Shown here: piece by piece, positions 1 through 12,790 of the stretch
Position numbering within the stretch: position 1 is the first letter of the stretch
How the letters are laid out: every line of letters starts with the position of its first letter
Origin: Sindora glabra
Taxonomy: Eukaryota; Streptophyta; Magnoliopsida; Fabales; Fabaceae
DNA: 64,000 nt
Direction of reading: 5' to 3'
Assembly (NCBI GenBank): GCA_020226215.1
Contig: CM035231.1
Span: 51,674,876-51,738,875, forward strand
Notes under the pieces: generated by a model
The model's database searches: none
The model's input: only the letters and a program-made list of their open reading frames with translations
Told to the model about the DNA's origin: nothing
Made by a program: the position numbers and the translations under genes

Positions 1-690
1 TGATGATCACGGTAAGGGGAAAAGAGCTCCATTTTAGCTTAGAAATAATATAAATAATGCAAATTAAATGATTTTTAAAAAATAAACATGTTATATTTTT
101 TCATTCAATTTGATAATATTATTTAATAATTATTATACATATTTGTTTATATGAATGTTGAGTAAAATATTTACTTTCTTGTTTTATATTTTCATAAGGT
201 TGTGACAAGTCTGGGGGTAGGTGGCTGATGTAATAGATACAGACATAAGTGTGAAGACCAGGTATTCCTGTTATCCTTTTAGGGTTGCAATTGTTTGTTT
301 AAACATAAAATCAATTTATGCATGAGTTTAAATTTATTTTATAAATAATATAAAATGCTTTATATTTCCAGTAAATAAGAGGAAGACATATCGTTAAGAG
401 AGTAGAAGTATTTAAGAAATTTTGACTATAGTGAAAAAGTTTTAATCATTTTTCAATGCCATGATAACATATAAGTAGATAATAATGTAAAAATAATTTG
501 CATTAATAGTGAACTAAATTTAAATTTCTTATATAATATAAGAAAGTAATAAATATTTATTTTTGTCTCTACACCAAAAAAGTTTATAGTCGGACCCAAA
601 GGCTCCACACCGTGCACATCTTTGCTCCCTGCATGTGATTTAGAGGGTGACCAGCTTTTACCACCTTCATGAATGAGCCCCTCATCAAGC
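1..690 (+). repeat. Block a, copy 1 (left-truncated by window edge)
   Basis: This noncoding stretch aligns by eye with 18985-19500 and, over its first part, with 6890-7300. Shared landmarks are 'agctccattttag', 'aaaaaataaacatg' and, near 600, 'gtgcacatctttgctc'. Similarity ends at about 686, shortly before a CACTA-like terminus. No reading frame is conserved among the three copies, so I read it as spacer within a duplicated unit. Confidence 0.75.
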
Positions 691-713
691 TAAACTTTTT
701 TGAAATACGGTAA

Positions 714-1270
714 CACTAGAAAACTATTGCTGTAGCCCAAAATGCCATTGTTGTAAGATTCGGCAACAGTTTTTGTAGCGATACATTTGCTACTGTTGCT
801 TATTCTATTTAGCAATGGTTTTTTGATATTATAAGCAACAATTCTTAAAACCATTGTCTAAAATATATCGAGCAATAATTTTTATAAGATTATTAATGAC
901 AGTGAAAAATTATTGCCTAAATATAACAAGCAACGGTTTTTTTAAGATATTGATAATAGAAGAAAACTGTTGCCTAAAATACATAAGCCACAGTAAAAAA
1001 ATTGCTGCATAAAATATAAAAGCAATGGGAAAATAATGATTGTCTAAAATTCAATAAGCAACAATTTTATACAATTTTAACAATAGACCAAGATTGTAGC
1101 TTAAAATATATTAAGCAATAATTTTTATAGATAAATAAGTAAAATTTTTTACATTGATTTTTTTTCAACAGCAAATTTTTTGTTTTTGCTACAACAGTTT
1201 GCTTGACAATGACAATGGTTTTTCAACTACGCTGGCAATTTATTAATAAACAATTATCAACAATTTAATT
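714..1270 (+). mobile_element. CACTA-like terminus with subterminal repeat array
   Basis: The stretch opens with CACTAGAAAAC at 714, which resembles the terminal inverted repeat of CACTA (En/Spm) transposons. It then carries about eight degenerate copies of a motif built from 'attgcctaaaat' and 'aagcaacggtttttt' at irregular 40-70 bp spacing. Dense short subterminal motifs are typical of CACTA ends, where the transposase binds. No transposase is encoded here and no matching opposite terminus was found, so this is an end fragment or a non-autonomous element. The related array at 2690-2970 may be its partner. Confidence 0.5.
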
Positions 1271-1751
1271 AATACCAGTTTGATATGTAGCATCATAAAG
1301 AATTTTGGCAATAGTTTTAGTGCATTTTATTTTGTTGAAAAAGTTAAATTACATATTCAAAAATCTTTACATTATAAGTCTCATAAATATAATAAGAGAA
1401 AGCAGCATTTTAAAAAATGTTCAAACATGGATTTAATACATAGTATTAACAAGTGCCAATATTTCCAACAAGAAAAAGTGCCAAATTTCTAGCAAAAAAA
1501 AAGGAAAAATAAAACAAGTGCCAGTATTCATTAATGACTCAAAAAGTTTTAAATTATTTATGAAAGCAATTGAATAAATCCAATTTCATCATCAAGTTAA
1601 TACAAGTCATCATCGTCCGTTTTCCACCAGTACATGCATCATTTCTATTTACAGAAGAGAAATGCTTTTGGACCGAGAATTGTACTGATATTTGTGTGCC
1701 AAATAAAAACATATCTCTTTGTTATCATTAATTGAATAGATAGCCTTCCAA
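1271..1751. other. No gene seen
   Basis: The region is AT-rich with one short open frame (1280-1492) whose codon content and lysine/asparagine richness are what AT-rich noncoding DNA gives. If the inverted b block (1752-2685) still carried its gene, the coding part would lie here, but no trace of the AFNA or NSG motifs is readable on either strand. Confidence 0.5.
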
Positions 1752-2685
1752 AAAGTCTGCCACTAATTATTAAAATTGAGCGACGGCTGTAGTAGTTTGT
1801 AATGATAGGGTCTTTTCCAGCTCTTCTATTGTCCAAGTTTCGAATAAATCTGTTTTATATGTGAACCGAATTATACATGTTATTATCTTATAAAATAGAA
1901 TAAATCATGATTATAAATTGTGGTTGTAATTTTGCTGGGATCAGTAAAATTATGGACAAAAATATAGAAAAAATAAGCGTCATTATTACTGCTAAATTGC
2001 AGTTGCGTGTTGTCCTAAAATTCATTCTCTATCTATCCTCACATATTTATGAAATACACAATTCTCAATTTCAATGACATGAGAAAAAATAGACAAAGAG
2101 TGAGTATAAAATCGTGATAGTAATATTACTTTACAAAATAGAGTCTCCGATAATAAGCTTTAAAAACCTGAACTTACGTTCCTGATGTGTGATATTGAAC
2201 TCGAAAGTTGAATTTTTGAAAATAAAACTGGTGAGAAAGTGCAGCTTAAACAGGCGGCAGTGCATTTGTTGAGCATAGAAAATCCTGACTCCCCCAACTT
2301 TAAAGTTTTGGCGATGCGGCTTGAAAAATAAGGACGATGTTTAAGTATGTGGGAAGCACAGCTTTCCAAAAAAAAGAAAAAATAGAAGATAAGTGGTTTA
2401 TTTTGTTGATCATTAATTGGCAAAAATAAAAGAAGCGAGAATTTTCAAGAAGTGAGGCCTCTTATAAGGTGAAGAAAGTTCCTTACCTTTCTTACCTACC
2501 TCTTCAAATAAAAATGGTCTTCCTATGAGAATTTATTTCTTATTATTAACTAAATAATTTTGAGAACTTTCCACCAATGTAAAAAAAGATTTGCTTTCTA
2601 AAAAATTTAACTTCTTATAAAACCTTAATTTTAATTGGAACTAAATGATTCCAAACTACAACATATTTAGCTTATAGTAATGTTT
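1752..2685 (-). repeat. Block b, inverted copy (3' flank of a lost gene copy)
   Basis: Read on the minus strand, this segment is collinear with 19505-20500: the landmark 'agttaataataagaaataa', then 'gagtcaggattttcta', then 'attcaactttcgagttcaat' followed by a GTAAGT, and at the far end 'taattagtggcaga' in the order expected for the 3' flank of the block-c gene. On the plus strand it includes AATAAA at 1843-1848, matching the polyadenylation signal position of gene copy 1. The coding region that should precede it (below about 1750) is absent. Confidence 0.8.
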
Positions 2686-2689
2686 AATT

Positions 2690-2970
2690 TGGTAATGACT
2701 AAAAAATCATCGCATAGAATTGAAATAGGTAATGACTTTTAGCATGTTACTTATTATTTTTTATCTAGGCAATGGTTTTATTACCATTGCCTAAACCTAA
2801 AATAGGCAGCACTTGCTAAGCAATACTAAAAGACCATTGCCTAAATATGAAATAGGCAACAATTTTTTGTATGTTGTCTATTATCCCAATGCTTATTAGG
2901 TAATGTTAACAAAACTGTTGTCTAAACTTTGAAATAAGTAATGCTTGTTAACCAACACTAACAAAATTGA
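2690..2970 (+). repeat. Second subterminal-type repeat array
   Basis: At least four degenerate copies of a near-palindromic motif are present, of the form 'ttgcctaaatatgaaatagg' followed by 'caac' and a T run. The unit is related to the array at 714-1270 but has its own consensus. It directly abuts the inverted b block. This is consistent with the other end of a CACTA-like element, although a clean terminal CACTA motif is not visible at its outer edge. Confidence 0.45.
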
Positions 2971-4099
2971 AAACCCAACACTTGAAGCACCACGAACATT
3001 TCAAAAAACCTTTTTCAAAGATGAAACACTTTCTTTGAGGAATTCCCAAATTTTCTCTGCCAAAGCACAATTTTGCTCTGGTAAAACCCACCATAGTTGA
3101 GAAGCCATGCTTTGCTGTCGAAGTCTTGTGATCATTCTATATCTTTGTTGATCTTATGTTGTCAATGATTTTATTGTTATTGTTTACTGAACGTCAATTA
3201 ACATCATTGTGAAGTAAGCCCTGTTTTCATTCTTCTTCTTGTTTTCAAGGTTTAGATTGTTTATTAGTCGTTGTTTTTTTGTTAGATTTTGCATATATGT
3301 TTTAAATACCGCATGCTATGGATTGTTTAGATGGGGTTAGTGTTCTTTGAAGCAACATGACATGTATTTTCTAAAGCCTTCCCAGCATGGGCTAATATTA
3401 ATTTTAGCTCTAGTTTTTATTTGGTAAATTTATTGTAGGCGATTGAAGAAGACGGTGGTGCTTTCCTAAACTTCCTGTCAAATCTCAATGCTAGTTTTAA
3501 TTTCACTTATCCTTCAGCTACCCTTCTATGATATTGGTACTCTTGTTTGCTTATTTAATTTTCTTTCCTAATTTGTTGTTCCTTTCCTATTAGTTGTTTC
3601 GTTGCGTTTGAAGGTGAAAGGGATGGCGTTTCTATTGGAAGTTTGGTTTGTTCTTTAGTTAATACTGTTATTTTTCGTTTGATTTGGTTTGGAAATTTGA
3701 ATTTCTTAAGAAAATTATCATATATAAGTTAACTTTTGAGCAACAGTTTTGTTTTGATTTCAGACGCATGTCTACATTGTTTGATTATGCTGCTTCAGCA
3801 ACTGGGTTATATGCTTCATATATATCTCATTGCTTACGTGCAAATAGCTAGTACAACACATTAACGATTATACATGGTATTGTCTTGATACCTCATTGTA
3901 ATTTACTCTTAATATATGATGTTTAATTCAATTCAGTTATCTACATTCCCTATTTCAATGCTTTCTCACATTTTAAACTATTATGATAAGAATTAACGAA
4001 ATTCACTACATATTTTAGTTAGTAAAGGATCATTAAGTAGGCCCTCACATAAATAATTATACTTTTTGGTTGCATTAAAATGAATATTTACATCTGCCA
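2971..4099. other. No gene seen; transcript-leader-like sequence
   Basis: Slightly less AT-rich than its surroundings, with pyrimidine tracts and several GTAAG/TTTCAG-like dinucleotide contexts such as 'gtgaagtaagccctg' near 3210. This is the look of an untranslated leader with introns rather than of coding sequence. No conserved frame or domain is recognised on either strand. It could be the leader of a CACTA element, which would fit the neighbouring array, but this is inference. Confidence 0.3.
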
Positions 4100-4744
4100 A
4101 TGATAGATGGAGAATGTGTTATTAAAAACTAAAGTGAAAATGTGTTAAATTTTGGGAGAGCAAATATAAATTTTCTTTACAAAATACTCAAAATTCTTAG
4201 AGAAAAATTGAAAATTTTCCCATGCGACCCCAACATCTAAATGCGTCTCGCCTTTGCGTGTCATAATATTTCTTTTATTTGAAATTAGTTTTGTTGAAAA
4301 TGTGAAAATGATGAGTTATAATTAAATTTTCAAGGTTTTCGAATCTTTGATATTTTGTATTTATTTAAATTAAAATTTTTTAAAATTTTATTTATCTAAT
4401 TTATTTTTAATAATTTTTAATATTTAATTTACATATTATTTTTTCCAACGTTCAGAAATGATAGAACCAAATAAACTAACCCGTTTAGACTTATAAATAG
4501 CAAAATTATGATTGTCTAATAAAAAATATAAAATTATTTCTTAATAATAATTAAACCTAATAATTATAATTCATTTATATTTACTTATATTTATTTATCC
4601 TTATTTTAAGCCATTGGAAACTGTCCACATTAATTTTAGAGTTATCATGGATCAGGTCATTATTAATCTGATTAATTAAAAATTATATTAAATGAACTTA
4701 TGTTTATATTTTTCATAAACTATTTAAGTGAAAATTATTATATT
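4100..4744 (+). repeat. Block e, copy 1
   Basis: Noncoding segment collinear with 23440-24060, sharing for example 'aatgtgttaaattttgg', 'taaattttcttta' and 'ttattttaagccattgg'. Divergence looks ancient, with many small indels. It is followed at once by block h, which in the other unit lies before block a. The order e-h-a here joins the end of one unit to the start of the next, as expected of a tandem array. Confidence 0.75.
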
Positions 4745-7300
4745 ATTTACTTGTTCTATTGATTAATTGTTTGATCGTAAAATATGGAGTTAATAGTCAA
4801 TGACATTGTGCGCAGTAATTAACAAATGATTATATGCACGTGCCGTGAACAAAGAAAGCAAGATTTTAAATTGCAGTCCATAATTACAATATCATGCATA
4901 ATATTATAACTATGAAGCACAACGTATCTAATATTTTGCATTATTTTGCACATCAACGGCCCCATTTATGCCCAAATTTGTTAATCATAATAAAACCGCA
5001 ACAATAATCTAGAATATTGACAAGAAGAGTTTTGTTTGATACATTTTAACATGGAAAAGGTAGACTGAGTTTGTTTTCTCAAAGATATTTTCTATTGAAA
5101 AATTTCATTTCTTTGTATATAAAAAGAAAAGACATAATATTTTATATATTTTGATTAAAAATTTTCTATATCCAGTGCCATAATAATAATGGAGAAAATG
5201 ATGTCCTCTCTAAAATAGAGAAAATTATTTTCTATCATTCTACATTTAAATTGAACAAACTAAAATATTTTTTATTGTTTTAATATTTCATAGTTATATT
5301 TTTATGTAATTTCACGTGTAAAACACCTTAAGTAGCAGGGTACGTATTCCCGCACATAAATATACAACATTAAATAGATGCAGTACAAGAACGGACAATC
5401 ATAGTTTAATTGAATACCATATTTATCTAGTTGTTCTAGTCTAGATGAGCTGTTTGACTGTAAAATATGATATTTCATTCTAGATTAGTTGTTTCATCGT
5501 AATATAAGAATTTAAAGACTTTCTGTTTTTCTAATAAACTCGACATCTTACGTACCGTGTGCGAGGTGATAATCAATTGACTTCACAAAATTCCAGCCAG
5601 ATATTGGGCATGCACATAACTCTTGATGACTTGATTTCCCGTAGCTGTATTCGTTGTCAACAGCATTGTGACATTAACTAATGATTATGTATGCACATCA
5701 TTCTAGAATCAGATAATTCCTTCACATTAATTTCTTCACGGGCCTAAAATTGCAGGTCCATCCTTGGTTGTTATGTAAATTTCCATTAAAAGATAAATGT
5801 ATATACACTAGGAAAGTAAGCCATTCCAGTTCATTGCCTCACAAATTGTGGGTTCATTGCTTGGTTTTTACCCAAAAGGAAATCCGGGGCCTCTTTCCTA
5901 TCTTGATCCAATAATGTATTAGAAGGGGAAATTGGTTGTTGATAAATGATTTTGAGAAGTAAATATATGAATATTTTCTTATTTAAAAAAGAATATACGG
6001 TAAATACAATACTTATGGTGTGATTGGGAATTAGGAGGGGAAGAAAAAGGAAGACAATAGAGGAGAATGTGAGAGAGAAGAATAGAAAGTTAAGTCATAG
6101 CTTTTCTTCCCTCATTTGGATACCCGAAGTTATACAATGAAAGATAATGGAAGTTGAACCAATATATATGATTAATTAGTATATATATTTACGAGTTTAC
6201 CCTTTCTTAAAAAGTTAATTTATTAATAAACATTTTACAATTAAGAAAATTTTCAAAAAAAAATCTCTCTCCAATTTTTTTTAAAATATTCTCTCTCAGA
6301 GAAATTATTTGCCAAGTTAATATAGAATAATATCATCACTCTTAATGAAAAGGTTTATGAAAAAATTACTATGAATTGAATTAATGCAATCTTTATTTAA
6401 AAAGATAAATAACGATTTAAGCCACATTCACCCTAAAGTGAATATGGATGAGTCAAAATAAGGATAAAATGTGTATAAGACTATAAATTTATAATTATGA
6501 ATCATAATTGTGAGATCATAATAGTATTATTTATTAAAAAATGCAATTATAATACATAATATGTATTTTTCATACATTTAGTATAGTAAAAATGTAAAAA
6601 ATATATTTCTTATTTAAATTAAATAATAATGGAATAGAATGTTTCATATAAATTGAAGAGCAAAATAGGATCAAAAGAGTAAATTAAATAGATAACATTC
6701 TAAAATTCTTTAATTTGGAGGATTGCAAAATGGACGAGTAAAAATATTTAGAAGGTTAACCTTAAAATCTCATTATATATATTTCCCATCTTAAATAAAA
6801 CTATCAAATAAAGGAAAATATAGCACTTTACCTTCCCTTCCTTCCATGCAAGCATGCCATACCGAATGAGTGAAGGCTGTCGGGTTTTGATCATAGTAAA
6901 GAGGGAAGAGCTCCATTTTACCGTAGAAATAATATAAATAATGTCAATGTAGATGATTTTTAAAAAATAAACATGCTATATTTTATTATTTAATTTGATA
7001 ATGTTATTTAATAATTTATTATATATATTTATTTATTTATTTGATGTTGAGTAAAAAATTGACCTTCTTGTTTTATATTTCAGGATTTGCAATTGTTTAA
7101 GGTTATGACAAAGTGATTGGTGTACGAGATAGACATACGTGTGAAGGTCGAGTATCAAGTTGTCTTTTGAGGGTTTGCTATTGTATGTTTATATATAAAA
7201 TCAATTTATACAAGAAAGGGTCAAAATTTTATTGGGCATTACTAACAATGTATCTCTATTATGGTGCCCCATGCATGAGTGTAATTCTGTTCACAATATA
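4745..7300 (+). repeat. Blocks h and a, copy 1
   Basis: About 2.5 kb collinear with 16895-19340. Paired landmarks include 'gcagtaattaacaaatgatt', 'gacattttaac' followed by 'tggaaaag', 'taggaaagtaagc' and 'gaattaggagg'. The block a part begins near 6890. No reading frame is maintained between the two copies, so the conservation reflects shared descent of spacer DNA. The stretch 4862-5010 inside it belongs to a small dispersed repeat also seen at 42360 and 51300. Confidence 0.8.
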
Positions 7301-8249
7301 GGTAAGCTGAAAATATTAGGAGTGCGATAGGCCGTCTATCTCATCTTCCCCTTACTCTTGAGAACATCATTATCGGGATATCTTGCCTCTGATAGGTTGA
7401 TGTATTATTCATATTTCCTTTTTATGTTATAATAATATCCCACTAGCCAAAAAAAGAAAAAAGGAAAAGAAAAGCCTTTCTTTTATAACTTATTTATTAA
7501 ACTTAACAAAACAATTAGTCATTTTATTACATGACTAACTAATGTTGCAAGAGGGGCTTGATTAATAGTATAAGGTAAATACAACGTTGTAGAGGACTCG
7601 GATTCCATATATGGGGGTGGTAATTCATGGTCAATAAACAGATGGAGGGTGTTAGTATTCTGGAGGGTCGTGATTATAGTTTCACCCATTAGAAGAGAAC
7701 TATGCTTAAGTTGAATATTCTGTAACAATAAAATGTTTTTATGATAATGCTTTAAGAGACAAATTAGCATTTATTACTCTTACCATTTTTTTTAGAAAAA
7801 AAAATCTAACACCGCAAAAAGTATCTTTATTTTTTTAAACCCAATATTTAAGAATTTTAAGGGTTCGGACTTTCATAACTTAGTAGGGAGCTAGGTAAAT
7901 CACTCTAGTCAAGTATTTTGGTGGAGTGACGATTAATAACCGGTGAAAGATTCTCTCAAATTTCATTTTATGTCTAAGTCCTCCAATTTGTCGAATATTG
8001 TTTCTTCATTCCAATCGATAAAATTTTATTCCAATCGATAAAGATTTATTTTCAAAGTACGTTCAAATCCAATTGATTTACTCAATACATATATTAAAAG
8101 TAATGCAACTCAGAAAGTCTACTAAGTATTTTTGCTTTTCAATTTCAGTTAGTTGACACAATTTTGAACTAGCATTATTATTTTGATTATAATTACTAAA
8201 TTAAATAAATAAATTAATGATTTCTTCCTCAACATTTTTTTCCTCAACC
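7301..8249. other. No gene seen
   Basis: AT-rich sequence between the end of a block-a copy and Copia A. The open frame at 7519-7770 (minus) shows no recognisable domain and no duplicate elsewhere. A short direct repeat, 'attccaatcgataaa', occurs twice near 8010-8045. Block b would be expected here if the unit were complete, and it is missing. Confidence 0.4.
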
Positions 8250-8407
8250 TATTATAAATTATGCACATTGAATTAGGGCTCAATCTGTTATATATTTAAT
8301 GTTAAAATACAAAACTAATTACTTAAATAAATATTTCAATAAATTAATTAGTGCTAATCCATATAATATTATCCAATAAATTATTTATTTTATTTTAAAT
8401 ATAACAA
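8250..8407 (-). repeat. Copia A 3' LTR (truncated)
   Basis: Matches 14360-14529 almost base for base ('actaattacttaaataaat', 'tattatccaataaattattt'). On the minus strand it starts with TGTTATATTT immediately after a plausible polypurine stretch (CCAAATGGGC). Similarity to the 5' LTR fades below about 8250, so the 3' two-thirds of the LTR appear deleted. Confidence 0.8.
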
Positions 8408-8769
8408 AAGCCCATTTGGATAGCATCAACTAATTACATGAAATATTTGAAATAGCAATGATTAAGCAATTAATATACATTAAGTTATAAAGTCAATTTA
8501 GAGAATGAAACTATACAGAATCACTAAATCCAATAGGAAAACAAGTAATGTTAAATATAATGTCTCATAATTTGAAAAGAACAAAATAAAATTAGTGTTT
8601 TGACCATAATTCATAAGAGAAACAACTCAAAATCATTCAATCTGATAGGGAAACAAATGATATATAAAACACATTATTAATGTTTCAAAATTCCAAACTA
8701 AGTAATTACATAAGTGGTCTCAAACAGTAACAAAATAAAATAAGCATATCTCAAACTCCCACCAAACTT

Positions 8770-11700
8770 TGGCTTCATCAAAAGATTTAATAAGACCCAT
8801 ATGAGTTGCATGATTCTTAAATACTCCTACAGGCAAGCCTTTAGTTAACAAATCTACTAGCATGTCTGCATTAGGAATGTGCTCGATGCAAGTTTGAGAT
8901 TAAACAATATTCTCTCTAAGGAATAGGAGTTTAACATCAAAATGTTTAGTACAACTAGAATTCCTATAGTTTTGAGAGAAAAACACAGTAAAAGAGTTAT
9001 CATAGAAAATTGTAAGAGGTTGTGATATAGAATCAATCAATTGCATGCTAGATATCAACTTCCTCAACCATACAACCTAACGAGTGGCCTTATAACATGC
9101 GATATACTCTGGTTCTATAGTTAAGGTAGCTGTGAGTGTTTGCTTAACACTTTTCCTTGAGATAACTCCTCTAGACATCATAAAGATGTATCTTGATGTT
9201 AACTTACGATCATTTATACATGGGGCATAATCTAAATCTGAATAACTAACAATCTTAAGCGAATCAAATCTTCTATAAGTCAATATGTGATTCTTGGTAC
9301 CTTGAAGATACCTTATTATTTTCTTGATCACTTTCCAATGATCCATCCTAGGGTCACTTAAGTATCTTCTAAGCACACTAATAACAAATGCTATGTTAGG
9401 ATGAGTGCATATATAAGACTACCAATAGTAGAAGCATAATGAATTTTATTCATTTTAGTCCTTTCAATATTAGTTTGAGGGAATTGTGATCAAGGCAATG
9501 TATCACTTTTCTGAGTAGGCGCTGCATTGGAAGCAAAAGTATCCATTTTAAATCTTTTAAGCACCCATTCAATGTAATTAGCATGGAATAAACCAAAAAT
9601 GCCTTAAGTTTTATCACAATGGATCTAAATTCTAACATCAAAAGATGCTTCCCCAAGATCCTTCATATCAAAATGGCACAACATGTATTTTGACTCATCT
9701 AGAAATTTTATTAAGTTACTAGCTAGTAGAATATCATTAACATAAAGCACCAAGATGACAAAATTGTTCCCATTAAATTTTTTATAGAAACATTAATCTA
9801 AAGCATTCTTAATGAATCCAAGAGAAGTAATGACCTCATGAAACTTTAGATGCCATTGCTTGGAGGCTTGTTTTAGCCCATAGATGGATTTATGCAATCT
9901 GCACACCAAGTGCTCTTTGCTGAGTTTAACAAAACCTTCTAGCTAAGTCATATAAACTTTTTCATGCAAGTGTCCTTTTAGAAAAGCAATCTTGACATCT
10001 ATTTGATGAAATTTAAAGTCAAACTATGTAACAAGTGCCATGATAACTTTGAAGGCATCCTTAGTAAACACAGGAAAGAAGGTTTCTGTGTAATCAATGC
10101 CTTCTTTTTAATTATAGCCTTTAGCTATGATTCTGGCTTTATATCTTTCAATCTCACCAATGGTGTTCTATTTGGTTTTGAAGACCCATTTACAACCAAC
10201 TAACTTGAATCCATATGGTAAGTCAGCAAGCTTCCATACGTGGTTGTGATGCATGGAGGATAGTCATCATTCATAACCTCCTACCACTTAGAAGAATGAG
10301 AGCTTGACATTGCTTGCTAAAATGAAATAGGATTTGTCTCATGAACATGTCTTATTCAAACTCCTACAAGTAGATGATATAGTCATTCGGTATTGGAGGC
10401 CTTTAGATCCTTTGGGATCATCTTAATTCAATAGTTAGCTGATCAAACTTTTCATCAAGAGCATCTTTATTTATCTAAACTAGATTATCAACATTATCTC
10501 CTCCAATAGGTGAAGGAGTCAGAATGGGTATGGGTAGAATGGTGGTCTCATCACACAAACTGATAGCCATAAGCGCCAAACTCCTACTATCCAAGTTATC
10601 TTCAAAATAGAATATCCGATCTGACTTGATAATCTTGGTGGCATGATTAGGATCTAGTACAATACCTAATGAAGAATCCACTAATTGTTCTAAAGTTTAA
10701 TTTCTTCAACTAGGGATTATATGGTCTTACCTCTATTTTACAACCCCACACTTAAAATGTTTCAAACTAGACTTCTTTCCAGTAAAGTAAAGATCTCATA
10801 GGGAGTCTTTGAAATTGACTTACTGGGTACTTAGTTTAAAATGTATGACAGAATCTTTAAAGCCTCACCTTACAAGAATTCTAGCAATGAAAAGTGGCTT
10901 ATCATGCTTCTAATCATGTCTATTAAAGTATGATTCCACCTTTCTACAACTCATTCTGTTGTAGTGTGCTAGGCATTGTATATTAGGCCTCAATTCCATG
11001 TTCTTGCAGAAATAGGGCAAATGGACTAGGATTTTTGCCTGCCTTAGTATATATCCCATAATACTCTCTACCCTTATCTAATTTAACACACTTTATGGCT
11101 CTGCTAGTCTTCAACTTAACTATTGCCTTAAAGTTCTTGAAGGCATCTAAGGATTCTAACTTTTCATGTATAAGCTCAATCCAACCATATTTGGAATGGT
11201 CATTTGTAAATGTAATGAAGTATTTAAAACCTCCAATGGCTACTGGGGAAATAGGCCCACATATGTTAGTGTGTATTAGGTCCAAGATGCTTTCAAACCT
11301 TCATGCCCTTTTGTTTCTAGCTCTAGTAGGAAATTTTCCTTTAATTAGGTCAATGTGGATTTCAAAATTTGAGAAATCCAGATTTGATAGCACACCCTCC
11401 TTTATCAATCTTTCTAATCTATCTCTTGAAATGTGGCCTAATCATCAATACCACAAAATGGAAGAGTTTCACTCATTCTAGGACATTTATGCCCAATCAT
11501 AACATTGATATGTACTTTAGAAGCCACAATAGGACATTCATTCAAATTCAAATGATATAAACCATTTTATGAAATAGCAGTACCAACAATAGTAGAATTA
11601 TAATAAATTTTAATCCTTCCATTTCCTTGCCAAAAGGAATAACCATAATTATCCTTATCCAAAATAGAACTAGAAATCAAATTCCTTCTACAAAAGGTAC

Positions 11701-12790
11701 ATAAATGACATCATTCAAATTCAAAATATGTCCAAAAGATAAACATAAAGAAATTGTTCTAATGTATTTAACTTTAACTTTACTTCCTGTTACTACCAAG
11801 ATATTCCTCTCTTTTTCACTTCGAATTCGCTAGTTTTTGAGCCCCTACAAGGAATTTGCAAATGAACAGTTGCACCAAAATGTAACTACTGAAAATTGGA
11901 AGATGTCTCAAGATTATTGAACTCAAAATATATTAGAGCTAGAGGGGTAAAATTATAATAAGTGCCTTCCTTCTCATGCTTGTTATTTAGCTTATAGTAA
12001 ACAGATATCTTATGTTTAGGGATCTTGCAATAATTGCACTTGCTCTTAAATTTCTTCCATTGTCCTTTGCCCTTCTCAGCACTTTTCTTGAAACTAAGTT
12101 TTCTAGATATCTGTGTGTATGGTTTCTTTCCTTTCTTATCATTCTATCTGACTTACTATTGGAGCCCTAAGATAAGTAATTAATAGAAGGTGGAGTTACT
12201 TTTCATGGTCTCTTCCTCCTGAGTTGCTATAGAAATCATTTGATCTATTGTCCACTCCACTTCTTGTGAATTATAGGAAGTTCTCAGGTAGTTATATTCA
12301 GTTGCCAATGATTGAAGGACTTTATAGACCAAAGTAGTCTTTTCTAGATTAACCTTATATGATCTTAGTTTGTTGTAATAGTGAATCATCTTCATAATGT
12401 GCTCCATGACACCTAAAACTCCATCATAACAAGTGTTGTCAAGCTTGGAAAGGCAGTAGACTTTCTGTGTCCTGTCAAGCTTCTTGAATTTTCAACAACA
12501 ACTTTCATGTATTCCATGATAGTATCTTTATCTGGGATACTCTCTCTAATCTCCTTCTTAATAGTGAACTTGATCGCTACTAAATAGATCTAATTCAACT
12601 CATACCATTGTTTGCGATAAGTCTTATCTACAGTACTAGACTTAGGTAAGAGATCTTAGGTGCATGTTCAAAGACTTTTTCCATTCATCATAATTCATTC
12701 CATTAAGAGTCCTTACCATAAATAGTTGTTGAAAGGTTGAGATTGATGCTACAAGATTGGGAAAATTTAATTATGCATGCACAACATAAT
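8770..12790 (-). pseudogene. Copia A gag-pol polyprotein, broken
   Basis: The domains occur in copia order. The UBN2-type gag core lies near 12730-12180 (LNGMNYDEWKKSL, then a stretch ending ATQEEETMKS). A degenerate zinc knuckle (CNYCKIPKHK) sits near 12015-12060 with its last cysteine replaced by tyrosine. A protease remnant follows. Integrase spans 11285-10880, where the usual IHTDICGP reads IHTNICGP, so the first catalytic Asp is lost, and the region of the catalytic Glu contains a frameshift. Reverse transcriptase spans about 10330-9480, with YVDD changed to YVND. RNase H spans 9376-8770 and ends in the family motif DLLTKGLP. Stops and frameshifts occur in every domain. This is a dead copy, and no host function is implied. 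Confidence 0.9.

Noticed and set aside
1280..1492. 70-codon frame next to the CACTA-like array
   Set aside because: Lys/Asn/Ile-rich composition of random AT-rich DNA, no duplicate and no domain.
8408..8755. Copia A 3' LTR starting at the GTGGGAGT near 8750
   Set aside because: The 5' LTR matches only from 8407, where a TG start lies. Copia C shows the same 350-430 bp spacer after RNase H.
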